DNA from: Sinosporangium siamense
GTDB taxonomy: Bacteria; Actinomycetota; Actinomycetes; Streptosporangiales; Streptosporangiaceae
Assembly: GCF_016863435.1 (NCBI RefSeq)
Contig: NZ_BOOW01000037.1
Location: 62,001 to 126,000, forward strand
Direction: 5' to 3'
DNA length: 64,000 bases
A model generated the notes under the pieces. It did not search any database. It had not been told where the DNA came from and saw nothing but the letters and a program-made list of their open reading frames with translations. Positions 46,779-56,636 of the stretch are shown here, one piece after another; position 1 is the first letter of the stretch, and every line of letters starts with the position of its first letter. A program made the translations under genes and the position numbers.

Positions 46779-46950
46779 TCCTCTACTCCTCTTACTGCCC
46801 CCGGACCGGCGGCGAGTGGGCCGGCCCCCCCTGGGCTGATGAGTCATTGGTAACCCGGGCTTCTTGCAGCGGCCCTTACTCCGGCCTTACACGCGCTTTC
46901 ATGACACCGTCGGCTTCTTGCAGTTCGCCAAATCGGTACTCTTTGGGGTT

Positions 46951-48453
46951 GTGACCGATGACGTGACGAATCCAGCCGAGGATCTGCCCGAGCAGATGCG
47001 CGTTCGCCGTGAGAAGCTCGACCGCCTGCGCAGCGAAGGCGTCGACCCCTACCCGGTGACTTTCCCGCGCACCGCCACCGTCGCCGAGGTCCGCGAGAAA
47101 TACAGCGATCTTCCGATCGACACCCAGACCGGCGACCGCGTCGGCGTCGCGGGCCGCGTCATGCTGTCCCGCCAGGGCGGCAAGCTCTGCTTCGCCACCA
47201 TCCGCGACGGCTCGGGTGACCTGCAGATCATGCTCTCGCTCGACCGCGTCGGCGAGGAGTCGCTCGCCGCGTGGAAGCGCGACACCGACCTCGGCGACCA
47301 CGTCGGCGTCGAGGGCGAGGTGATCACCTCCCGCCGGGGCGAGCTGTCGATCCTGGTGGAGAGCTGGCAGATCACCTCCAAGTGCCTGCGCCCCCTGCCG
47401 GAGAAGCACCACGGCCTCACCGACCCCGAGTCACGGGTACGGCTGCGCTACGTCGACCTGATCGTCAACGACGAGGCCCGCCGCATGGCCCGGCTGCGCA
47501 GCGACACCGTGCGCGCGGTCCGCGACTTCTGGCACGAGGAGGGCTACCTCGAGGTCGAGACCCCGATGCTCCAGCCGATCCACGGCGGCGCGGCGGCCCG
47601 GCCCTTCAAGACCCACATCAACGCCTACGACATGGAGCTCTACCTTCGCATCGCGATCGAGCTCTATCTCAAGCGGCTCGTGGTCGGCGGCATCGAGAAG
47701 GTCTTCGAGATCAACCGCAACTTCCGCAACGAGGGCGCCGACGCCACGCACAACCCCGAGTTCACCATGCTCGAGGCATACGGCACCTACCTCGACTACA
47801 ACGACATGGCCCTGCTCACTCAGCGCATGTACCAGAAGGCCGTCGTGGCCGCGCTGGGCACGACCGTGGTGGTGCACGAGGGGCAGGAGATCGACCTCGG
47901 CGCCGAGCGGTGGCCGCGCATCACGCTTTACGGCTCGGTGTCCGAGGCGCTCGGCGAGGAGATCACCACCGACACCCCGCTGGAGGTCGTGCGCAAGCTG
48001 GCCGACGCCCGCGAGATCCACTGGGACCCCAAGTGGGGACAGGGCAAGCTGGTTCAGGAGATCTTCGAGGCCCTGGTCGAGGACACGCTGGTCCAGCCGA
48101 CCTTCGTCATGGACTATCCGCTGGAGACGTCGCCGCTGACCCGCCAGCACCGCGACAACCCGCTCCTGACCGAAAAGTGGGACCTCATCGGGTTCGGCAC
48201 CGAGCTGGGCACGGCCTACTCCGAGCTCGTCGACCCGATCGAGCAGCGGCGCCGGCTCACCGAGCAGTCCATCCTGGCGGCGGGCGGCGACCACGAGGCC
48301 ATGCAGCTCGACGAGGACTTCCTGCAGGCGCTCGAATACGCGATGCCGCCCACGGGCGGCATGGGCGCGGGGATCGACCGAATGATCATGGCCTTCACAG
48401 GGCGTAACATCCGCGAGACCATCCTGTTCCCTCTCGTCAAGCCGACGGGCTGA
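46951..48453 (+). CDS. lysS: Lysyl-tRNA synthetase (class II)
   Basis: 500 residues, the normal length. An OB-fold anticodon domain (VGVAGRVMLSRQGGKLCFATIRD) precedes the class II core, with motif 2 FEINRNFRNEGADATHNPEFTM-like residues and motif 3 GAGIDRMIMAFTG. The GTG at 46951 (VTDDVTNPAEDLPEQ) follows TGGGG; the longer frame from 46864 lacks family support. Confidence 0.95.
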   Translation: MTDDVTNPAEDLPEQMRVRREKLDRLRSEGVDPYPVTFPRTATVAEVREKYSDLPIDTQTGDRVGVAGRVMLSRQGGKLCFATIRDGSGDLQIMLSLDRVGEESLAAWKRDTDLGDHVGVEGEVITSRRGELSILVESWQITSKCLRPLPEKHHGLTDPESRVRLRYVDLIVNDEARRMARLRSDTVRAVRDFWHEEGYLEVETPMLQPIHGGAAARPFKTHINAYDMELYLRIAIELYLKRLVVGGIEKVFEINRNFRNEGADATHNPEFTMLEAYGTYLDYNDMALLTQRMYQKAVVAALGTTVVVHEGQEIDLGAERWPRITLYGSVSEALGEEITTDTPLEVVRKLADAREIHWDPKWGQGKLVQEIFEALVEDTLVQPTFVMDYPLETSPLTRQHRDNPLLTEKWDLIGFGTELGTAYSELVDPIEQRRRLTEQSILAAGGDHEAMQLDEDFLQALEYAMPPTGGMGAGIDRMIMAFTGRNIRETILFPLVKPTG

Positions 48454-48468
48454 ATCCGGGCTCTACAC

Positions 48469-48500
48469 ACCGCCGGTGGCCTTCGGGCCGCCGGCGGTTT
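48469..48500 (+). terminator. Terminator after lysS
   Basis: A 13-bp stem (ACCGCCGGTGGCC with GGCCGCCGGCGGT, one wobble) closed by a TTCG tetraloop and followed by TTT. Confidence 0.9.
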
Positions 48501-48612
48501 GTCATGTCCGGGGGAGTGCATGCGGATGTTGCCGGTCGGTATCTCAATGGTTCGGACGGGGTTCGGATGACTTGACATGATTCGCGGGAAATGAGGAACT
48601 GATAATCGACTG

Positions 48613-49302
48613 CTAGTTGTCATGCAACCCGGCGGTCAACCATCGCACGGCGTCCGCGAACAGCGACGAAGGCACCGCGTCCCGGTCCACCCGCCGCTGC
48701 AGCGCGAGGCCGTCGAAGAGCGCGACGATCGCAGTGGCCGCGGCAGGGTGGTCCCGGCGGTGCCCGGCACGGCGGTCTGGTACGGCGGGAGCCGGCATGA
48801 CCGGTCGCCCGGCAAGCAGGCGTGCGACAGCCGTACGGGGATCCCGGCGGCGGGCGCGCAGCCCCTTCGATAGCTCCTCGTCCGCTTCGGCAAACCGAAC
48901 AAACTCGATTTCAAGGTCAATCCACCTGCTGTGGGCGTCTGTATCGTCGTGGAAATACCGCCTTAATAGTGCGGACGGTGGCGCTGTCGGCACTTCCGGA
49001 CCAGCCATTTCTTCTAGGTTGCTCAGCGGAGCTTCTAGGTTGGTCAGCGGGTGAGCGACACGCTGGGTGAAGGACGACGTACCCAACCCCAGTGAGGAAC
49101 GTAACACTGCACGGAATAGCTCATGTTTTCCTGAGAAATGTGCGTAGAGGGCGCCGATGGTGTATCCCGCTCGGGCGGCGATCTCTTCCATGGAGGCGCT
49201 CGCGTAACCCCGCTCGGCGAAGACTTCGGCGGCGGAAGCGAGGAGGAGTTCTCGAGTTCCGGCCTTCGCCTCGGTCCGATTTGGCGGAATTGGTCTAGAC
49301 AT
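48613..49302 (-). CDS. TetR-family transcriptional repressor
   Basis: 229 residues. The N-terminal helix-turn-helix is typical: AAEVFAERGYASASMEEIAARAGYTIGALYAHFSGKHELF. The ligand domain is divergent and has an Arg/Pro-rich stretch at about 150-185. The gene is divergent from the small HTH gene at 49468, and the AT-rich 165-base gap may hold the shared operator. Its target is unknown. Confidence 0.88.
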   Translation of the reverse strand: MSRPIPPNRTEAKAGTRELLLASAAEVFAERGYASASMEEIAARAGYTIGALYAHFSGKHELFRAVLRSSLGLGTSSFTQRVAHPLTNLEAPLSNLEEMAGPEVPTAPPSALLRRYFHDDTDAHSRWIDLEIEFVRFAEADEELSKGLRARRRDPRTAVARLLAGRPVMPAPAVPDRRAGHRRDHPAAATAIVALFDGLALQRRVDRDAVPSSLFADAVRWLTAGLHDN

Positions 49303-49467
49303 ATTATGAGTACTTCACATAGCGATGACTATGTCAATGGCGAGCCCGCCGCATGTACCCGTCTGAACTTGACGACCTTTCAAGAAGGCGTTTACCGTTC
49401 CTGGCGGGCCACCAAGATAGGTTCACGTGCCGCGTCGCCGAGTTCCGAGTTGAGGGGAGGGCTTCCG

Positions 49468-49716
49468 ATGGCATATCCCGATGTGGTTTCCCGCCGACCT
49501 ATCGGCTCCTTGGAGGCTCATGGCCTCGGTCTGACAGATGACGACCTGGTCATCCTGGCCGAGCTCGCCAGAGGCATCACCGTCGACCGGGTCGGACGCA
49601 GACTCGACATCAGCGGCCGCACCGTCCGCCGCCGGCTCCGCGGCATCTGCGACCGCATCGGCGTGGCCACCGCCATCGAAGCCGTAGCCTGGGCCGCCCG
49701 GCGCAGGCTGATCTAA
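49468..49716 (+). CDS. Small LuxR-type helix-turn-helix protein
   Basis: 82 residues. Nearly the whole protein is a GerE/LuxR HTH: LTDDDLVILAELARGITVDRVGRRLDISGRTVRRRLRG-type residues with the second helix at about 45-62. No receiver or sensor domain is present, so it may act as a stand-alone regulator. GGGGAGGG is 7 bases before the ATG. It lies divergent from the TetR gene. Confidence 0.75.
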   Translation: MAYPDVVSRRPIGSLEAHGLGLTDDDLVILAELARGITVDRVGRRLDISGRTVRRRLRGICDRIGVATAIEAVAWAARRRLI

Positions 49717-49739
49717 CCTGTCGGCTACTTTTATGGACC

Positions 49740-50690
49740 GTTCCCAACCATCCTGAACTGCACGAAGAGCGATAGGCGTGGGCGAACAGCCTCCCCGCGA
49801 TGGGAACCCAGGCTACGCGCCTCTCCGGTCTCTTCCGATTCCCGGACTTTGGCCCCCGGCCCCCGGCTTCCGGACGTTGGCTCCCAGCTTCCGGGCCCCG
49901 TTTCCGGGCCCGGCCCCCCGGGTCTCAGTTTCCGGGTCCCCAGCCCTTGACCTCTCGCTCCTTGGCCCTCTGAGCGCCGGTTCTCGGCCCCGGCCCCGGC
50001 TTCCGGGCCCCGGCCCCAAGTCCCCAGCCCTCGTCCCTTAGCCCTCTGGGGCACAGGGTGCAGTTTTCGGCTCTGGCCAGCGGCCCCCGGCCTCCGACTT
50101 TCAGGCCCTGGTTCCCGGCTACTCGCTCTCGGCCTCTGGCCTTGCGGCCTCTGGCCTTGCGGCCTCCGGGCTTCGGTTTCGGGCCTGATCACAGGGCCTC
50201 TGGCCTTACGAGCCGCCCGGCGTCCAACCCTCGGTCCTCGGTCCTCGGCTCTCGATCATCGGTCCCGGGCCCTGGTCGCTGGCCTTCGGTCTCAGGCCGG
50301 CTCCCTGGGCCTCCGGCCACTGGCTTCGGGCCTGGTCACCGGCCCCAGCATGCGGTGTCTGTCAAGCACGACTTGACGTCCTCCGCCGGGTGCTGCGGGC
50401 AGGCGGGTTCCGGGTGCCGCCCGGCACCGCCGTACTCCGTATGGCCGGCATGCGCGCACGCCGCCCTGCGGTCGTTTGGGTCGGCTTCGCCGTACTCCGC
50501 GTGGCCGCTTCGGGGCGTGTGGGTCTGTCTCCTGGCCCCGGCCCCCGGCCCGGGCTTCCGGGCCTTGGCCGCGGCCTTCGGGGCCCTGGTTACGTGTCCC
50601 GGGCACCCTGGGGCGGTCCGTGGGCGCCCAGGGAAGTCGGTCCGGGGGCACCCAGAGGGCTGGGGTGGGGCGTGCCGGGAGGTCGGGGAG
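49740..50690. repeat. Low-complexity degenerate repeat tract (CCGG/TTCC-rich)
   Basis: About 950 bases without a credible gene. Short words such as TTCCGGGCC, GGCCCCCGGC and GGCTTCCGG recur dozens of times with strand bias for pyrimidines in the first half. A 20-base near-repeat, CGCCGTACTCCG-(C/T)-(G/A)-TGGCCG, occurs near 50427 and 50488. Frames on both strands are Pro/Arg/Gly-only. It may be an expanded repeat region or a relic. Confidence 0.6.
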
Positions 50691-50693
50691 GGG

Positions 50694-51734
50694 TTAGTCG
50701 GCTATGCGGATGGCGCCGGCGAAGGGGCGTTTGGCTATGGCGGCTACGCGGACGACGTCGCCGGTGCGGGGGGCGTGGACCATTAGGCCGCTGCCGATGT
50801 AGATGCCCACGTGGTGCAGGTCGTTGTAGAAGAAGACCAGGTCGCCGGGGCGGAGGTCTTCCTTGGGGATGCGTTTGCCGGCGCCCCACTGGGCACCTGT
50901 GTAGTGCGGGAGTTTGATGCCCACCTTGGCGTAGGCCCACATGACCAGCCCCGAGCAGTCGTAGCTGTTTTCGCCCTCGGCGCCCCAGACGTAAGGCTTG
51001 AGCTGCTGGGTGAGGGCCCAGCGGGCCGCGGTGGCGGCTTTGCCCTTTCCGATGACGGGCACGCTCACGCGCACGGCTCGGCCGCCGGCGGTGGCCTGGT
51101 CCATGACGCGGCGGAACAGGTTGCTCTCGACCTTCGCCACCAAGGAGATGATCTTGCTGCGCTTGTCGGTGATCTCCGTGACCAGCCTCTTGACCTCGCT
51201 CGTGCGGGCCGTCGCGGTCTCCCTGGCCTTCTCCGCGGCCTCCATCGCGCGGGCGACCTGGTTGACCTCCTCGCCCTGCCGCTGCTCCAGCGCGTAGACC
51301 GTGGCGGCGCTGTCGAGGAAGACGTCGGGGTCGCCCGTGGCGGTGAGCGCCACGGTCATGCTCAGGCCGCCCGTCATATAGGCGCTCTGAGCCAGCAGGA
51401 CCGCCTTGCGGCGCCCCTCCTCCAGCTCGGCCTCACTGGTCGACAACGTCTTGTTCGCGGCCGCAGAGGTGCGCTGAGCCTCTTTGAGGCGCACCCGCTC
51501 GCCGTTGTATTGCTCGGTGAGCGTCTCGATCTCCTCGTGGAGCTTCTCCACCTTTTCGGTGAGCTCCTTGAGGGACGGCTCGGGGGCGGCGGTCGCGGGC
51601 CCGAGGGGCGCGCCGACGACCAGGGTGGTCAGGGTGAGGCCGGCGACGCCGAGCCTGAACACCGCGCGGGGCCGGCCCTGCCCGCCCGTGCGCCTTCCCG
51701 CCTGCCCGCCGCGAAGGAAACGCCTCCGGATCAC
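50694..51734 (-). CDS. Secreted NlpC/P60 peptidoglycan endopeptidase with coiled coil
   Basis: 346 residues. The signal peptide ends near PATAAPEPS, and a coiled coil follows (LKELTEKVEKLHEEIETLTEQYNGERV). The C-terminal NlpC/P60 domain has Cys in YDCSGLVMWAY and His in LHHVGIYIG. The GTG at 51734 is favoured by AGGAG 7-8 bases upstream; an ATG at 51758 is also in frame. It is the second hydrolase of this type in the window. Its leader carries a probable ydaO-type riboswitch, so expression should respond to c-di-AMP. Confidence 0.92.
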   Translation of the reverse strand: MIRRRFLRGGQAGRRTGGQGRPRAVFRLGVAGLTLTTLVVGAPLGPATAAPEPSLKELTEKVEKLHEEIETLTEQYNGERVRLKEAQRTSAAANKTLSTSEAELEEGRRKAVLLAQSAYMTGGLSMTVALTATGDPDVFLDSAATVYALEQRQGEEVNQVARAMEAAEKARETATARTSEVKRLVTEITDKRSKIISLVAKVESNLFRRVMDQATAGGRAVRVSVPVIGKGKAATAARWALTQQLKPYVWGAEGENSYDCSGLVMWAYAKVGIKLPHYTGAQWGAGKRIPKEDLRPGDLVFFYNDLHHVGIYIGSGLMVHAPRTGDVVRVAAIAKRPFAGAIRIAD

Positions 51735-51795
51735 CGACCAGCTCCTCTCGCGCGTCATCCGCCGGGATGCGCGGCATGGGTCGACCGGTCGATGC

Positions 51796-51935
51796 GGGCC
51801 CTTTTGAGGTGAAAAGGGCCCGTGAAGTGGGCCCGGATTCACCCGAGGGGCCGTGGGGCCGCCGCATGTGGATCCCGGTGTCCCCTGGGAGGGGGATCGG
51901 ATGCTCGCCGCGCCTTCCGAACACGGCTCATAACG
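51796..51935 (-). ncRNA. Probable ydaO-type c-di-AMP riboswitch before the NlpC/P60 gene
   Basis: Read on the minus strand, the leader contains CAGGGGACACCGGGATCCAC and, further on, CTCGGGTGAATCC. These resemble the conserved CAGGGGAG-CGGG-ACCCAC and GGGGTGAATC blocks of actinobacterial ydaO RNAs placed before cell-wall hydrolase genes. The 3' end has GGGCCCTTTT-CACCTC-AAAAGGGCCC (51796-51821), a perfect terminator-like hairpin. Another GGGCCC at 51829-51834 could compete for pairing, giving an on/off platform. This was recognised by eye; no covariance search was made. Confidence 0.6.
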
Positions 51936-52253
51936 TCGGTGGACGATAGTGCACCGAGTGGTTCGTGCTCAACCAGAACTGCGAACTCTGTTGAGGTTTC
52001 ACAACCAGGCGATCACAGGTGGATTACGGGTGTTCATGATCGTTGATTGGGTTAGGCTGGCTTTGTCGACCTCTCTTGGCTTGTGAGGTAGGTCACCGCC
52101 CGTGTTCGGTGGCCAACCTATGTGGCTTTTGGGCCCCACACGTTGAGTGACCACGATGTAACTCCCGTAACGCTCGTTGTCATATCATCACGTTGGGTCG
52201 CCGAATATAGGCCGACCGAAATTTCGCAACATGAGGACGTACGCTGATCGGTC
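51936..52253. other. Intergenic region, no gene recognised
   Basis: About 320 AT-richer bases between divergent genes. It should hold the promoters of the riboswitch-controlled NlpC/P60 gene and of the acetyltransferase gene. No repeat or RNA gene recognised. Confidence 0.45.
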
Positions 52254-52832
52254 ATGGAGCAGGTCGCCGAGCCCCCCACACCCGCAGCCGACACAGCCGC
52301 CCGGACCGCCCCCGGGCGGGCCGAGGTCGTCGTACGCCGTGCCCGCACTCCTGACGTCCGCGCCATACGCCGCCTGGTCGACACATACGCGGGCGCGGGC
52401 CCGCGCCTGCTGGAAAAGGCCACCGTCACGCTGTACGAAGACATCCAGGAGTTCTGGGTCGCCGAACTCGACGGCGAGGTCGTGGGCTGCGGAGCCCTGC
52501 ACGTGCTCTGGGAGGACCTCGCCGAGATCCGCACCGTCGCCGTCGACACCGCCTGCCGCGGACTCGGCATCGGCCACGGCATCGTCGCCGCGCTGGTCGC
52601 GACGGCACGCGACCTCGGACTGCGGCGGGTTTTCTGCCTCACCTTCGAGGTGGACTTCTTCGCGCGCCATGGATTCCACCCGATTCAGGGCACACCAGTC
52701 TCACCCGAGGTCTATGCCGAACTCCTCGCGTCCTACGACGAAGGGGTCGCCGAATTCCTCGACTTGGAACACGTCAAGCCCAACACACTCGGAAACACGA
52801 GGATGTTGCTGCACCTCCCCGCAGCCGACTAG
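52254..52832 (+). CDS. GNAT acetyltransferase, N-acetylglutamate synthase-like
   Basis: 192 residues. The GNAT core is visible: RRARTPDVRAIRRLVDTYA, then EIRTVAVDTACRGLGIGHGIVAALV with the acetyl-CoA loop RGLGIGHG, then RRVFCLTFEVDFFARHGFHP. This closely follows short actinobacterial amino-acid N-acetyltransferases that start arginine synthesis. The gene is not near other arg genes. No strong ribosome site precedes the ATG. Confidence 0.82.
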   Translation: MEQVAEPPTPAADTAARTAPGRAEVVVRRARTPDVRAIRRLVDTYAGAGPRLLEKATVTLYEDIQEFWVAELDGEVVGCGALHVLWEDLAEIRTVAVDTACRGLGIGHGIVAALVATARDLGLRRVFCLTFEVDFFARHGFHPIQGTPVSPEVYAELLASYDEGVAEFLDLEHVKPNTLGNTRMLLHLPAAD

Positions 52833-52944
52833 TGCGGCGGCCCCGGGGAAGGAGAACTGACGTGGGCTATGCCGATACCTTGTGCGCAGCGCGGGGCGCG
52901 CGCCCGCGCGTCCACCGCTTGCGCAGCCGAAGTGAGGTGACACG

Positions 52945-54717
52945 GTGAGCACCGAACAGCCACCCCGTCCGCAGGACGACTCCCCCCGCAACGGTTTCTC
53001 CGCGGAGCAGTCGGAATACGGACAGCAGAACACGGGGTGGAGTCCAGTTGACTCCGACCCGGATGTCACGATCATCGGCCACCGCCTGGACACGGGCACC
53101 GGCCCCTTCACCCACCCCGGCGGCGCGCCCTCGCAGCAGTCCGCAGGCCAGGTGGCTTCAGGGCCGGCGTCCCCGGGTCAGGCGGCTCCCGGCATGCCGG
53201 CGCCGGGTTCGGCGTCCCAAGGCGGTTCGGCGTCCTCAGGTCAGGCGGCTCCCGGTCCGGCGACCGCGGGCCAGGCATCCTCGGGTCACACATCCTCAGG
53301 TCAAGGCGGCGGCGTGCCGCACGGCGACGATCAGGCGTCGGTCACGACCGCCTACCGGCGCTCGGCGGGTGCCACAGGCGAGCACGCCGGTGGTCAGGCC
53401 GGCTACGGTCAGGAGGCGTCCGGGCCACAGGGCACTGACCCGCGCGGATATGGCCCCCAGGGTTATGGGCAGGCCGTCGCCGGGCAATCCGGCCCAGGCA
53501 CAGGTCCCGGTCAGCCGGCACCCGGCCACGCTGCTTACGCTCCGCAAGGGGGTCACCCTCAGGACCACGGTGTGCCCGGCGCCGGTGGACACGGCCAGGG
53601 GGTTTACGGTCACCAGGGTTATGGGCAGCCGGGTTATGGTCAGCCCGGGGCCCAAGGGGGCGCTCCCGGACACGGGCAGCCGGCCGCATATGGCCAGGCG
53701 GCTTATGCGCCGCAGGTTCAGGGTGGGCATGGCCAGGGCACGCAACCTCCCACCGGGCCGCAGCCCGCCTATGGGCAACACCCCGGATATCCGGCACCCG
53801 GCTTCGGGCAGCAGGGCTACGGTCAGCAAAGCCAGGGTCAGCCGGGCTACGGCCGGCAAAACCCCGGCGGGCCGGACTACGGTGCGCAGGGTTACGGCGG
53901 GCAGGGATATGGCGGTCAGCCCGGTTATCCGCCTCCACCGGGTGCGCAGCCGGTCTCCTATCAGCAGGCGGCGCCGCCTTACGGTCAGTCGCCGCACGGC
54001 CAGGCTCCCTATGCTCAAACGCCCTACGCTCAAGCTCCGTACGGCCAAGCCCAGTACGCCCAAGCCCAGTACGGCCAAGCCGGATATGGCCAGGCTCCCT
54101 ATGGCCAGCACGGTCAGCCCGCCTACGGCCAGTCCGCCTATGCCCAGCACCCCTATGGTCAGATGCCATATGGCGGCCCCGTGCCCCCGGGTGCGCCGGC
54201 TCCACCGGCCGAGTGGTGGCAGCGGTTGCTGGCGCGGTTCATCGACGTCATCCCGCTCGCCTTACTGGTCGGCGCCTTCACCCTGATCATCAATGGTCTT
54301 CTCGTCAGGGGCGAGCGGTGGAACATGGAGACGCAGACCATCGACCCGGCGAGCGGCGGCACGCTCGCGAGCATTCTGATCGCCCTGTTCACCACCCTCG
54401 TCTACTTCGGCTACGAGTTCCTCATGCTCCAAAAGGGCGGGCAGACCCTCGGCAAGATGGCGATGCGCACCCGCGTGGTCATGGTGGGCGGCAGTCTCGC
54501 GCCGGGCGGGCTTCCGGTCGAGGTCGTGTTGCGGCGGGCCGGTGTGCTGTGGGGCGGGAGCCTGCTGACGATGGTCGCCGTGGGTGGCTTTCCCCTCGGC
54601 ACTCTCCTTTTCAGCCTGTTCGCGCTGGTCAATGTGCTGTGGCAGTTCTGGGACAGGCCGCTCCAGCAGTGCCTGCACGACAAGGTCGCGCAGACGGTCG
54701 TGGTGAAGGTCCCCTAG
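52945..54717 (+). CDS. RDD-family membrane protein with long Y/G/Q/P-rich disordered region
   Basis: 590 residues. The C-terminal RDD domain (about 425-590) has three membrane helices and starts with the conserved [17 protein letters not shown]. It ends in [11 protein letters not shown]. The first 420 residues are hydrophilic and repetitive, with dozens of YGQ, GYGQP and AQYGQ units and almost no charged residues from about 140 to 410. RDD proteins are thought to be ion transporters. The tyrosine-rich arm is prion-like in composition and could form condensates, which is inference. GAGGTGAC precedes the GTG. Confidence 0.88.
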   Translation: MSTEQPPRPQDDSPRNGFSAEQSEYGQQNTGWSPVDSDPDVTIIGHRLDTGTGPFTHPGGAPSQQSAGQVASGPASPGQAAPGMPAPGSASQGGSASSGQAAPGPATAGQASSGHTSSGQGGGVPHGDDQASVTTAYRRSAGATGEHAGGQAGYGQEASGPQGTDPRGYGPQGYGQAVAGQSGPGTGPGQPAPGHAAYAPQGGHPQDHGVPGAGGHGQGVYGHQGYGQPGYGQPGAQGGAPGHGQPAAYGQAAYAPQVQGGHGQGTQPPTGPQPAYGQHPGYPAPGFGQQGYGQQSQGQPGYGRQNPGGPDYGAQGYGGQGYGGQPGYPPPPGAQPVSYQQAAPPYGQSPHGQAPYAQTPYAQAPYGQAQYAQAQYGQAGYGQAPYGQHGQPAYGQSAYAQHPYGQMPYGGPVPPGAPAPPAEWWQRLLARFIDVIPLALLVGAFTLIINGLLVRGERWNMETQTIDPASGGTLASILIALFTTLVYFGYEFLMLQKGGQTLGKMAMRTRVVMVGGSLAPGGLPVEVVLRRAGVLWGGSLLTMVAVGGFPLGTLLFSLFALVNVLWQFWDRPLQQCLHDKVAQTVVVKVP

Positions 54718-56158
54718 TTCAACCGGCGCGCGGTCGAACCCGGCCGGGTCCGGCGGTGCGCTTTCGAACCGGCTGCCGTGCCTGAGGCGGGTCCGCCGGA
54801 GACGATGCCGGTTCTCCCAGCACGGTCATGGTTTGTACGGCGCCGCCCGCATGCCGGCCGGTCGGGTGGTGGAACGAAATGGCCAAGGGCTCGCGTCAAA
54901 GTCATGCAGGGAGTCGGCGCGGATCCACGTCGTCGTGTGGAACCTAGGGCCGATCAAGGCGTGGAACGAGTGCCGGCGAAGGGGAGGGACCGAGGACTCC
55001 TGTCCCTTTTCTCCTTATCTATAGGTAGGTGTGACAGTTCTATAGGCCCTAAGGTGTTGGGCAGGGGTTCCCGAGGGGACTCTCCAGAGCCGCGGCGTGG
55101 TCTGCGCCGGGCATGAAAGATCACTAACCATAGAGGTTGATCAGCTTTACCTGGCAAACCCCTCCGTGAGGGGAAAAGTGGTAGGAATGGTGACAGTTCG
55201 CTGGTGTAGCTCGGCCCGGTGATGTGGTTTCGGCCACCTCCGCTGGTTTCGTGCCCGCCGCCGGGCACCGTTTCCTTCCCCTGTGACCTGGACTCCGGTC
55301 CCTTCAAGCAAGCGCTGTTTCGCTCGAGCTCCGGCTCTTCGTCCAGGCGCCGGTTTAGTGTGCTTCCGCCGTACCTCGGGGGCTGTTGTCAAGTTGAACT
55401 GGAGCACGATCAGCGGGTGAAGTTGTTCTTGTTCCGGTGAGCACACAGGTGTCCTCAAAGTGGCTAGTGTGCACCTAGCGCAACGTCGCCCGAGTCTTCG
55501 GTATCACCTTTAACGGGTGAACGATTCCCGACCTCTTCATTCTCCTCCCTGCGTCGTGCCAGGTTGAGGAGCACATGTCGCGCTCAAGACCGCTGCCGCT
55601 GGTCACGCGACCAGTCTGAGGTGGGCCTTTCCGGTGAAGTGATCACAGGCCGCTTGACCGTGGGGGCCTATTGCAAGATTTAGGCAGCACATCCCGTAGC
55701 GCATCCGGTAAGGGGTCTGGAGAGACAGCCATTAAGCTGTTACCCGCCCCGAGGTGCGCAGATGGCTAGCCCTGCCCTGTGAGGGGTGCTCAGTCGCGCT
55801 ATCGTCGTCTGTGGGGCATCTGCCCCCTGTCCTCGTCCTCCTCCCTGCGGCGCCCGCGCGCTTGTGAAAAAAGACCATGGCCCCGAAACAGTCTCCCGGC
55901 GCTGAGCGAGGACGAATGCCGGAACTATTGGAACCCTTCATACCCCTGCGGTCCGTCGCGTGCGCCTTCATCTAAGGTTGCTGAAGCCACACCGATCCTG
56001 GGCCGGCGGTCGTCGCCCAAACCGGGGCGATGGGGGCGACAAGCGGGCCTGAGCCCAGACGGTCACTCGAATCCTTCGGGTCGTGAATTGTGTGAGCGGC
56101 TTTTCCGGTATATGTTTGGCTCGCCAATGAAACAATGCCCCGCGAAAGGATTGCGTGC
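54718..56158. other. 1.4-kb gene-poor region upstream of lsr2
   Basis: Composition is less GC-rich than the surroundings and codon-position bias is absent. Small hairpins occur (CCCCTCCGTGAGGGG near 55158; GGGGCA-TC-TGCCCC at 55813-55826). One short ORF with a good ribosome site lies at 55575. No frame reads as a known protein, and I recognise no tRNA or rRNA. It may carry a non-coding RNA or a decayed element. Confidence 0.5.
55575..55619 (+). CDS. Possible 14-residue leader-type ORF
   Basis: TTGAGGAG lies 4 bases before an ATG that opens a 14-codon frame (MSRSRPLPLVTRPV). The peptide has three Arg and three Pro, residues that can slow ribosomes. Such short frames can be attenuation leaders, but no downstream gene is close. 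It may be chance. Confidence 0.2.
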   Translation: MSRSRPLPLVTRPV

Positions 56159-56488
56159 ATGGCCAAGCAGATCCAGGAGATTCTCATCGACGACCTCGAT
56201 GGTGGCGAGGCCAATGAGACCGTCACCTTCGCGCTTGACGGATCGTCCTATGAGATTGACCTGAGCAACGGAAACGCCAAGAAGTTGCGCGAGGCGCTCA
56301 CGCCTTTCGTGCAGAGCGCGCGTCGGGCGAGCACGACCGTCACGCGCCGCCGCCGCGGCGGACAGCGGGCCCTCACCCGCGACAAGAGCGCAGAGATCAG
56401 GCTCTGGGCGAAGCAGAACGGCCTTCCCGTCAGCGAGCGCGGTCGAATCGCCTCCTCCGTCGTCGAGAAGTACGAGGCCGCGCACTAG
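56159..56488 (+). CDS. lsr2: Lsr2 nucleoid-associated protein
   Basis: 109 residues. The N-terminal dimerisation domain starts MAKQIQEILIDDLDGGEANETV. The C-terminal DNA-binding domain carries the AT-hook-like R-G-R in VSERGRIASSVVEKYEAAH. Lsr2 binds AT-rich DNA and silences foreign genes in actinobacteria. GAAAGGA is 8 bases before the ATG. The low-GC islands in this window are possible targets. Confidence 0.95.
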   Translation: MAKQIQEILIDDLDGGEANETVTFALDGSSYEIDLSNGNAKKLREALTPFVQSARRASTTVTRRRRGGQRALTRDKSAEIRLWAKQNGLPVSERGRIASSVVEKYEAAH

Positions 56489-56558
56489 GGTCTTACCTTC
56501 GGGGCGCGGCAGGTCCGGCTTCGCCCTCGGGTTCAGTGCATAGGCTTTTTGCCGAACC

Positions 56559-56607
56559 ATGCGCTTATGACGACCGCCTAGGACCCCGGCGGTTGCCATA
56601 AGCGCAT
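56559..56607 (+). terminator. Long hairpin after lsr2
   Basis: ATGCGCTTATG (56559-56569) pairs with CATAAGCGCAT (56597-56607). An inner ACCGCC/GGCGGT stem continues after one mismatch, giving about 19 paired bases around a 9-base loop. CGTTTTC follows a few bases later. It is probably the lsr2 terminator. Confidence 0.75.
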
Positions 56608-56636
56608 GATCGCGTTTTCGTGCTCTTGAAACCTCG

